Below are positions 1 through 5,247 of a stretch of 5,247 bases of DNA, piece after piece. The stretch lies in NCBI GenBank assembly GCA_024762625.1, contig JANTHA010000163.1:1-5247 (forward strand), given 5' to 3'. Within the stretch, counting starts at the first letter, position 1; the number at the start of each line of letters is the position of its first letter. This DNA is from Thiotrichaceae bacterium (lineage in GTDB: Bacteria; Pseudomonadota; Gammaproteobacteria; Thiotrichales; Thiotrichaceae). Position numbers and translations under genes: made by a program. The notes below the pieces were generated by a model that saw only the letters and a list, made by a program, of their open reading frames with translations, had not been told where the DNA came from and ran no database searches.

Positions 1-36
1 GAAATGTATTTCAACGTAGCAGCAATCGACCCATGA
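1..36 (+). CDS. 3' end of an unidentified upstream gene
   Basis: Reading from base 1 gives eleven sense codons (EMYFNVAAIDP) and then TGA at 34-36. The TGA overlaps the relA ATG at 33-35 in an ATGA arrangement, which is the usual sign of translationally coupled genes in one operon. Too little is visible to name the product. In many gammaproteobacteria the gene before relA is the 23S rRNA methyltransferase gene rlmD, but this tail does not recognisably match the RlmD C-terminus, so I make no functional call. The frame could be open by chance, since only 33 coding bases are seen; the overlap geometry is the main argument for a real gene. Confidence 0.4.
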   Translation, partial: EMYFNVAAIDP

Positions 37-1961
37 AACACAGTAAATTTAACGGCGAACATGCGTATCAGGATTTTGAAGACCTGAAGCATATTTTAAT
101 TGCGGATATCAATGATACAACCGCCAGGGAACAACTCGATCATGCGCTGGCTTACGTTGCGGAAGCTCAAGATCAAAATGACAGCAGGCCGTCCTCGGCC
201 GATGTTGTAATCACTTTGAAAGACCTTGGCGTTGATGCGCAAACCATCATTGCTGCATTACTTGGCGACCCAAGGCTGCGAGAAAAACTAAACCCTTTAC
301 AGATTGAACAGGAATTCAACGAAAGTATCGCCAATCTGGTTAAACATGTTCACTGGATGAATACGTTCAAGGCGGCCGCAGAAACATTGGAAGATGAGCC
401 TGGCCAGGTCGAGGCTTTGCGCAAAATGCTGCTCGCCACTGTTGATGACGTGCGTGCGGTGTTGATCAGACTGGCGTACCGTGTGCAACGCCTGCGCGGA
501 CTGGCGCATGAACCAAAGGCATTACAGCAAAGTGTAGCGCGAGAAACGCTGGATATTTTTTCTCCATTGGCTAACCGGCTCGGCATTGGCGAATTAAAAT
601 GGGAAATGGAGGATCTTGCCTTCAGGTATCTTGAGCCTGAACAGTACATGTCAATCGCCAAATCCATGGACGCAAACCGTATACAGCGTGAAATCTACAT
701 TAACAATTTCGTCAAGCGGCTTTTACAGATACTTGAAAATGAAAAGATACAAGCAAATGCTTATGGACGCGCCAAACATCTGTACAGTATCTGGAAAAAG
801 ATGCAGCGTAAGAATCAACAGGTAAACCAGCTGGCCGACCTGCTCGCGGTGCGGGTTGTCGTTGAAACGGTTCCGCAATGTTATCTGGTGCTGGGTCTGA
901 TCCATGGACTCTGGAAGCATTTACCACAGGAGTTTGACGACTATATCGCGAGCCCCAAGGAAAATGGCTATCAATCCATTCATACCGCCATCCTGGGACC
1001 ACAACAACAGATCATTGAAATTCAGATACGCACTCATGAAATGCAGGAATTCGCAGAGCATGGCATCGCTGCACACTGGCGTTACAAGGAAGGCAGTAGC
1101 CAGGACATTGCGATGGAAAAAACCATTGCGACCTTACGCCGCTTACTGGAAAATCAGTCAGACGACGAAATTCTACTGGAAGAATTCAAAACCGATTTTT
1201 TTAATGACCGGGTTCTGGTGCTCACGCCGAAAGGAGCCGTGATGGACTTGCCTCGCGGAGCCACTGCGCTGGATTTTGCCTATTTTGTGCATACCGAAAT
1301 AGGCAATCACTGTAATGGCGCAAAAGTCAATGGCCTTCGAGTGCCTCTTAGCTATCCTTTAAATTCCGGTGAACATGTTGAAATCCTCACTGACCCGAAC
1401 GCCAGACCGAATCTGAACTGGTTAAGCCACCGCAAGAAAGCCGTTACCACAGCCAAAGCGATCACTGCAATAAGGAGCTGGTTCAGAAGCCACTACAAGG
1501 ATGTTGACAATACGCAATTAATTTCAGGTAAATATCTGTCCGGCGTGGGCGCGCATAAAATTATCACCGCCAGCTGTTGCAAACCCAAAATAGGCGACCG
1601 GATTGTGGGTGTTTATCAGGAAGATTCTTCCATCATGGTGCATCGCGCCAGTTGCCCGAAACTTTCAAACATACACAATGATCATCATATTCTGGAACTT
1701 GAATGGGGAGAACAAACCAACAAGGTGCGCATTCCGATTCATATTGATGCGTTTGACCGGCAAGGCCTTTTACAGGACATCACCACACTGTTTAATCAAA
1801 CACAGATCAATGTGCTCAAGGCAAGCACCGAAACGGATACAGCCGACCAGTCAGTAACCATGGAGTTTCTGATTGAGATTAATTCTGCCGATCAGATTGA
1901 TTTCCTATTAAAACGCATCGAACATATTCCCAATGTATTTAATGCGCAAAAAAGCACATAG
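33..1961 (+). CDS. relA: RelA-type (p)ppGpp synthetase lacking most of the AH domain
   Basis: The product is a cytosolic, ribosome-associated enzyme that transfers pyrophosphate from ATP to GTP/GDP during amino-acid starvation. It has 642 residues; E. coli RelA has 744. Domains in order: a degenerate HD hydrolase domain (about 55-200), the synthetase (about 235-355), TGS (about 390-455), a CC/zinc-finger domain (about 505-550) and ACT/RRM (about 565-640). The synthetase shows YGRAKHLYSIWKKM at 244-257, EFDD at 300-303 and NGYQSIHT at 311-318. EFDD is the RelA signature; SpoT-like bifunctional enzymes have RxKD. The HD domain has lost its metal ligands: GDPRLR at 78-83 replaces HDxxED, and Tyr149 and Gln152 stand where Asp and His are expected, so it is probably synthetase-only. 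The zinc ligands Cys515, Cys516, His537 and Cys541 are present. Only about 54 residues separate the post-TGS Trp463 from the CC pair, against about 139 in E. coli. The frame is open to the left edge, so an earlier start is possible, but the ATGA overlap and the RelA-like N-terminal length favour base 33. The Shine-Dalgarno is weak, consistent with coupling. Confidence 0.93.
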   Translation: MKHSKFNGEHAYQDFEDLKHILIADINDTTAREQLDHALAYVAEAQDQNDSRPSSADVVITLKDLGVDAQTIIAALLGDPRLREKLNPLQIEQEFNESIANLVKHVHWMNTFKAAAETLEDEPGQVEALRKMLLATVDDVRAVLIRLAYRVQRLRGLAHEPKALQQSVARETLDIFSPLANRLGIGELKWEMEDLAFRYLEPEQYMSIAKSMDANRIQREIYINNFVKRLLQILENEKIQANAYGRAKHLYSIWKKMQRKNQQVNQLADLLAVRVVVETVPQCYLVLGLIHGLWKHLPQEFDDYIASPKENGYQSIHTAILGPQQQIIEIQIRTHEMQEFAEHGIAAHWRYKEGSSQDIAMEKTIATLRRLLENQSDDEILLEEFKTDFFNDRVLVLTPKGAVMDLPRGATALDFAYFVHTEIGNHCNGAKVNGLRVPLSYPLNSGEHVEILTDPNARPNLNWLSHRKKAVTTAKAITAIRSWFRSHYKDVDNTQLISGKYLSGVGAHKIITASCCKPKIGDRIVGVYQEDSSIMVHRASCPKLSNIHNDHHILELEWGEQTNKVRIPIHIDAFDRQGLLQDITTLFNQTQINVLKASTETDTADQSVTMEFLIEINSADQIDFLLKRIEHIPNVFNAQKST

Positions 1962-2067
1962 GCTCTTTGTCAGGGGACGGATTTTGCCATGGTCTGCTTA
2001 ACTCTCTTTCCCGTACTTCCATTTACTCATGTAAAATAAAGCATATGAGCGGGCGCACTGATTAGAA

Positions 2068-3807
2068 TCATTTCTTAACCACAGAGTCAATCATTAGCTC
2101 AACCGTCTCGCCCAGTTTTACCGGCTTTTTCTCACTGAACAGGTCGCCGTTTTGCGCGATGGGCTGGCCGCTTTTTGATACTCTGGCGCCCACTACAACT
2201 TCCGGGAAGGCGGATATTTTCATCGCGGGGATCATCGCCATGCTGTCATCCAGCGTTAGCATAACGGGCAAATCACTGACGCGTTTTTTAGCAGCCGCCA
2301 GGGGCATGGGCGGGCCTGAAAGCGCCTTGGCGTAAATAAACACCAGATCATCCGGGCTAGCCTGATCCTTCAGTTCTTTCGAAAGCGCTACGCTGACCTT
2401 GACGCCGGAGCCAACCGCTGCTTTGTTTTGCGGACTGGCTGGCGGTTGCTTTACTGCTTGTTTAGTCGCATTTGTCGTTGGCGCCTGACCTTTCACTGAA
2501 TCAATATCCAGCTGAATCCTGTCGCCCGCCCTGACCGGTTTCTTTTCTGTGTATAAATCGCCGTCCTGCGCTATTGGGCGACCGCTCTTGGAGATCCTTG
2601 CGCCGACGACTACTTCTGAAAAATCAGATAATTTCATCGTAGGCATCATCGCCATACTGTCATCCAGAACAATGTCCACAGGTAAGTCCTTGACCCGCTT
2701 TTTCGCAGCGGCAAGCGGCATTGGCGGGCCGGAAAGCGCCTTCGCATAGATGAATACCAGATCATCGGGGTTGGCCTGGCTCTTGAGCGCATCTGACAGT
2801 GAAACATGCACGTTGATGCCGCCGGATTTGTCGGCCGGTTTGGTTTTAACAGCCGCAGCGTTATTTACAGCCACGGCGCTTGTCTTGACTGATTTTAATT
2901 GCGCGGGCGTCATGTGCTTCATGGCGTCTGCAATTAATGATCTGACTTCCTGCTGTTCGGTTGCTTCTGTTAGCTGCGGTAGAACCTTTTGCCAACGCTC
3001 TACAGCAGTAACATAGTCAAGCTGTTGCCTCGCCGCCATGCCGCCCAGCCATAGGCCAGTCATATTATCCGGGTCGATTTTGAGCACTTTTTCTATTAAT
3101 TCACTAGGTCTTCCGGCAATACGACCGCCGTTCGCCATCGACAGTGAATCAGCCAGCGACAACAATACATCCGGCGATTCCGGCATTAATTTATAGGCGT
3201 GCTCATAGGCCTTGGCTGCTTCAGGATAGCGTTTCATCACCATGTAGGAGCGTCCCAGCATAAACCAGCCTTTGGGGTTATCCGGACTGGCTTCCAGTTT
3301 TTTCTGCAAACCGGCGACCATTGCGTCAATATCCGGCGTGCCATCTGCTTTCATCGGCAAATCCTTGCGCAGTTCTTCTTTCGCGGCAAGTTTCGAGGAC
3401 ACCTCAGTGGTAAACGCCGGATTGCCGAGCTTCAGGTACATGCCTATCGCGATGACTGGCACCAGCAGCGCAATCAGAGCGCTGCCGAGCATGGAGCCCG
3501 ATGACTGACGCCCTGCATTGAACGCCTTATCCTGCTCTGCTTCCTGCATATCATTAAACAGCGAAAGCTCAAGCTCATCGCGGTTGGCCTGATAAACTTC
3601 TTCATCCATTTCGCCTTTTTCAAAACGCTGTTCAAGATCGGCCAGTTGCTCTTTGGCGATTTCAATATTCTGCACCCGACGGATAGCGTCGGAATCGCCA
3701 CCCTTATCTGGACTGTCGGATGATTTTTCTGACCTTTTCCCCAGCAAGGCGGGTAAAACGAAGGCAAGAGCTATTAAAACCAGAATAGTGGCAATGATCC
3801 AGAACAT
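2068..3807 (-). CDS. ccmI: Cytochrome c maturation chaperone CcmI (CycH) with duplicated Ig-like domain
   Basis: CcmI is an inner-membrane and periplasmic chaperone that holds apocytochrome c for the CcmF/CcmH haem-ligation complex. The 579 residues read as follows: a membrane helix at 2-22; a cytoplasmic, charged, probably coiled-coil segment at about 40-95 with the family pattern of LxxRFEKGEMDEEVY followed by ELELSLFND; a second helix at about 105-127; TPR-like periplasmic repeats at about 178-300 (clearest at 180-211, GWFMLGRSYMVMKRYPEAA); then two copies of the CycH Ig-like domain at about 331-438 and 469-576. Each copy holds GPPMPLAAAKKRV, LDDSMAM, VVVGAR and SKSG. Low-complexity Ala/Lys/Pro linkers precede copy 1 and join the copies. 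Typical CycH proteins are near 400 residues with one such domain, so the extra copy explains the length. It is the last gene of the visible operon, 17 bases after ccmH. AGGAA six bases before the ATG supports the start. The family assignment is firm; the benefit of the second domain is unknown. Confidence 0.92.
   Translation of the reverse strand: MFWIIATILVLIALAFVLPALLGKRSEKSSDSPDKGGDSDAIRRVQNIEIAKEQLADLEQRFEKGEMDEEVYQANRDELELSLFNDMQEAEQDKAFNAGRQSSGSMLGSALIALLVPVIAIGMYLKLGNPAFTTEVSSKLAAKEELRKDLPMKADGTPDIDAMVAGLQKKLEASPDNPKGWFMLGRSYMVMKRYPEAAKAYEHAYKLMPESPDVLLSLADSLSMANGGRIAGRPSELIEKVLKIDPDNMTGLWLGGMAARQQLDYVTAVERWQKVLPQLTEATEQQEVRSLIADAMKHMTPAQLKSVKTSAVAVNNAAAVKTKPADKSGGINVHVSLSDALKSQANPDDLVFIYAKALSGPPMPLAAAKKRVKDLPVDIVLDDSMAMMPTMKLSDFSEVVVGARISKSGRPIAQDGDLYTEKKPVRAGDRIQLDIDSVKGQAPTTNATKQAVKQPPASPQNKAAVGSGVKVSVALSKELKDQASPDDLVFIYAKALSGPPMPLAAAKKRVSDLPVMLTLDDSMAMIPAMKISAFPEVVVGARVSKSGQPIAQNGDLFSEKKPVKLGETVELMIDSVVKK
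2080..2403 (-). repeat. CcmI Ig-like domain, copy 2 of a tandem pair
   Basis: This stretch encodes CcmI residues 469-576, the C-terminal partner of the pair, ending three codons before the stop. The linker between copies (439-468) is rich in Ala, Thr, Lys, Gln and Pro and has no counterpart after copy 2. The family's conserved blocks (GPPMPLAA, LDDSMAM, SKSG, GDL) are intact in both copies, so neither looks degenerate. Compared with copy 1, differences gather at the domain's start, in the IVLDD/LTLDD strand and near the C-terminal strand. Confidence 0.9.
2494..2817 (-). repeat. CcmI Ig-like domain, copy 1 of a tandem pair
   Basis: This stretch encodes CcmI residues 331-438. It aligns without gaps to residues 469-576 at an offset of exactly 138 residues (414 bases). 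By hand count 79 of 108 residues match, including an unbroken run of 26 identical residues (347-372 against 485-510). It is a coding repeat inside one open frame, not a mobile or intergenic repeat. Confidence 0.9.
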
Positions 3808-3813
3808 CGGGAA

Positions 3814-3818
3814 TTCCT
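3814..3818 (-). promoter_or_regulatory. Shine-Dalgarno for ccmI
   Basis: AGGAA on the minus strand lies six bases before the ccmI ATG, inside the 17-base gap after the ccmH stop. It fixes the ccmI start and suggests that ccmI initiates on its own rather than only by coupling to ccmH. Confidence 0.7.
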
Positions 3819-3824
3819 ATTTAA

Positions 3825-4331
3825 TCAGGGTTTATCAGTGGGATTGTTTTGTGACTGCTTGAGAATCTCGCGCATTTTATCACGCTGCTCATCGCTCATG
3901 GCTTCCTTTGCGGAAACCTCCTGTTGCTGATGTCTTATTCGCCTGAGTAGATAAAAAAGGCTAAAAATCAACAACACCGCCGGACCAAACCAGAGCAGCC
4001 AGGTTTTACTTTTCAGCGGCGGATTGTATAAAACAAAGTCGCCATAACGATCAGTCATGTATTTGATGACATCTTCGCGGGTGCCGCCTTTAATGATCAT
4101 CGCGTAAGCTTTGTCGCGCATATCTTTTGCCAGTTCCGCATTGGATTCCGCCAGATTCTGATTCTGGCATTTGACACAGCGCAATTCGGCGATCAATTGC
4201 AGATAAAGATGCTCCTGCTCCTTGTTGGCAAAATCATGAAACTCGATTTTTACTGCATACGCCAACGTTAGTCCAAACAGTAACAACAGCACAATAAAAG
4301 AATTGACAAGGGATTTAAGCGAAAGCCTCAT
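3825..4331 (-). CDS. ccmH: Cytochrome c maturation thiol-oxidoreductase subunit CcmH
   Basis: CcmH is a membrane-anchored periplasmic protein that helps keep the CXXCH cysteines of apocytochrome c reduced and forms the haem-ligation module with CcmF and CcmI. The 168 residues contain a signal or anchor helix at about 9-26 and the family's redox motif LRCVKCQNQ at 50-58 (Cys52, Cys55). The conserved SNAELAKDMR segment follows at 63-72 and YGDFVLYNPPL at 96-106. A second membrane helix spans about 110-129, and a short charged tail (130-168) lies on the cytoplasmic side. This is the short CcmH; the CcmI part fused to it in E. coli is a separate downstream gene here. It starts two bases after the ccmG stop. 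AGAGG ten bases before the ATG, inside the ccmG end, is a plausible ribosome site. All key residues are present and I see nothing odd. Confidence 0.95.
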   Translation of the reverse strand: MRLSLKSLVNSFIVLLLLFGLTLAYAVKIEFHDFANKEQEHLYLQLIAELRCVKCQNQNLAESNAELAKDMRDKAYAMIIKGGTREDVIKYMTDRYGDFVLYNPPLKSKTWLLWFGPAVLLIFSLFYLLRRIRHQQQEVSAKEAMSDEQRDKMREILKQSQNNPTDKP

Positions 4332-4333
4332 TG

Positions 4334-4882
4334 TTAACCATCCTCTTGTAGCAATTTGTCAACCAGGGGTTTTAATTTTTCTTCAACCGCCTGTTGATAA
4401 ACCGGCCCGGTAAACTTGTAACGCACTATGCCTTTTTTATCCATAATGAACGTTTCAGGTACGCCGACAATACCCCAGTCGATTCCAACTTCACCTTTTG
4501 AGTCAACGACTACCGCATAATAGGGATTACCCAGGCGAGCCAGCCACTGTTTGCCTGCATCGCCATATTCCGCAACGCCATAATCCTTATAATTGAGACC
4601 GACCGTAGGCACTTTTTCTTCTGCAATGAAGCGGCTTAAAACGCGATGCTCGGCTTGACAGGAATGACACCAGGAGGCCCACAGATTAAGTATCCAAACT
4701 TTTCCTTTCATTTCATCAGAGGAAAATGTTTTATCCTCAAATAATTGCGGCAGGGTAAACGCCGGCGCCGGTTTGCCGATAAACGGCGATGGAATCAGCT
4801 TGGGGTCATTGGTCAAGCCGAACAGCATTAGCGCGCCAAGCGCCAGAAACAGGAACAGTGGAATAAAAAACTTCATGTTCAT
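4334..4882 (-). CDS. ccmG: Periplasmic thioredoxin-like reductase CcmG (DsbE)
   Basis: CcmG is a membrane-tethered, thioredoxin-fold protein facing the periplasm. It receives electrons from the DsbD/CcdA route and passes them to CcmH and/or apocytochrome c. The 182 residues begin with an uncleaved-looking membrane helix (about 5-23). The thioredoxin domain (about 36-175) carries the active site WASWCHSC at 68-75 (Cys72, Cys75). The GIVGVPETFIMD segment at 137-148 contains the cis-proline Pro142 and corresponds to the GVxGxPE fingerprint of the CcmG/DsbE family. The dipeptide between the cysteines is His-Ser, where E. coli has Pro-Thr. The ATG overlaps the ccmF stop (ATGA), implying coupling. 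A second in-frame ATG two codons on is less well spaced from the Shine-Dalgarno. The length is usual for the family. Confidence 0.96.
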   Translation of the reverse strand: MNMKFFIPLFLFLALGALMLFGLTNDPKLIPSPFIGKPAPAFTLPQLFEDKTFSSDEMKGKVWILNLWASWCHSCQAEHRVLSRFIAEEKVPTVGLNYKDYGVAEYGDAGKQWLARLGNPYYAVVVDSKGEVGIDWGIVGVPETFIMDKKGIVRYKFTGPVYQQAVEEKLKPLVDKLLQEDG

Positions 4883-5247
4883 GTGGTCACACCTTGAGAA
4901 TTACCTAAACTTTCTTTAACTTTTGTTTTATTGTCCGACACCGGATCAAGCGCAATCTTCCTAACACGACGGTAACGCTTATCCAGCGCTGCGATTAAGC
5001 CGCCTAATCCCATTAACACGCCACCGAGCCATATCCAGCGAACAAACGGCTTGTGATACACCCGAAAACTCCAGGCGTTATGACCCAACGGCTCACCCAG
5101 CGCAACAAATAAATCACGGGTAAATCCGCCGTCAATGCCGGCCTCCGTCATTGGCATGGCTCCTGGGCCATAATCGCGTTTTTCAGGATGCAGCGTGGTT
5201 AATTCCTTGCCTTCGCGACTCACCACGATCGTGGCGCGATCGGCTGT
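4879..5247 (-). CDS. ccmF: Haem lyase subunit CcmF, C-terminal part only
   Basis: CcmF is a multi-pass inner-membrane protein that, with CcmH and CcmI, attaches haem covalently to apocytochrome c in the periplasm. Only the last 122 residues are visible. The frame is open to the right edge, beginning TADRATIVVSREG, so the true start lies outside and the internal GTG at 5226 is not a start. Recognisable family blocks are LHPEKRDY, MPMTEAGID, GFTRDLFVALGEP and YHKPFVRWIW. The final membrane helix follows (about GGVLMGLGGLIAALDKRYR in part), and then a roughly 30-residue cytoplasmic tail. The periplasmic loop before the helix matches E. coli CcmF closely in pattern. It overlaps ccmG by four bases (ATGA). 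The truncation is caused by the window edge, not by a mutation. Confidence 0.95.
   Translation of the reverse strand, partial: TADRATIVVSREGKELTTLHPEKRDYGPGAMPMTEAGIDGGFTRDLFVALGEPLGHNAWSFRVYHKPFVRWIWLGGVLMGLGGLIAALDKRYRRVRKIALDPVSDNKTKVKESLGNSQGVTT
4890..4895 (-). promoter_or_regulatory. Shine-Dalgarno for ccmG
   Basis: AAGGTG on the minus strand, within the last codons of ccmF, lies seven bases before the ATG at 4882 and thirteen before the in-frame ATG at codon 3. The spacing selects the first ATG, the one that overlaps the ccmF stop. Confidence 0.65.

Noticed and set aside
1500..1541. Frameshift or broken relA as the explanation for the missing AH region
   Set aside because: The frame is uninterrupted and well-conserved sequence resumes in the same frame on both sides, including the CC motif and the ACT domain; the shortening is an in-frame architectural difference.
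33..1961. SpoT/bifunctional Rsh instead of RelA
   Set aside because: EFDD in the synthetase domain and loss of HDxxED in the hydrolase domain fit RelA, not SpoT.
2022..2049. Inverted repeats (TTTAC/GTAAA and CTCAT/ATGAG) in the gap between relA and ccmI as an intrinsic terminator
   Set aside because: The stems are only 5 bp and AT-rich or widely spaced, overlap one another, and are not followed by a T-run on either strand.
2549..3508. Several plus-strand open frames opposite ccmI
   Set aside because: They lie wholly antisense to a well-recognised gene, contain no family motif and have no convincing ribosome site; they are best explained as shadows of ccmI codon bias.
5224..5226. GTG on the minus strand as the start of a short 115-residue gene
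   Set aside because: The frame continues open to the window edge, and the residues before it continue the CcmF C-terminal pattern, so it is an internal valine codon.

Overview
This window looks like ordinary chromosomal DNA from a gammaproteobacterium. The evidence is a RelA-type (not SpoT-type) ppGpp synthetase next to a System I cytochrome c maturation cluster in the order ccmF-ccmG-ccmH-ccmI. CcmH and CcmI are separate proteins here; in E. coli they are fused. The CcmI carries the Ig-like C-terminal domain familiar from Pseudomonas-type CycH. A methanotroph or another user of many c-type cytochromes would fit, but the sequence does not settle the genus.

Layout: bases 1-36 hold the last 11 codons of an unidentified plus-strand gene whose TGA overlaps the ATG of relA (ATGA). 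relA fills 33-1961 on the plus strand. A 106-base convergent gap (1962-2067) has no convincing terminator. The rest, 2068-5247, is the minus-strand ccm operon read right to left: the 3' end of ccmF (cut by the window edge), ccmG, ccmH and ccmI. These genes are packed with a 4-base overlap, a 2-base gap and a 17-base gap. No RNA genes, mobile elements, CRISPR arrays or gene-free stretches over 300 bases were seen.

How the genes work: CcmF/CcmH/CcmI form the periplasm-facing haem-ligation module, and CcmG supplies reducing power so that CXXCH motifs of apocytochromes are open for haem attachment. RelA senses uncharged tRNA on the ribosome and makes (p)ppGpp. The two blocks are convergent and not obviously linked in function.

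Two departures from the textbook architectures stand out. RelA keeps its synthetase, TGS, zinc-finger and ACT parts but lacks roughly 85 residues where the alpha-helical (AH) domain normally lies. CcmI has its C-terminal Ig-like domain twice in tandem: 79 of 108 residues are identical, but the silent sites have diverged extensively, so this is an old duplication kept under selection. I see no evidence of a wholly new system.
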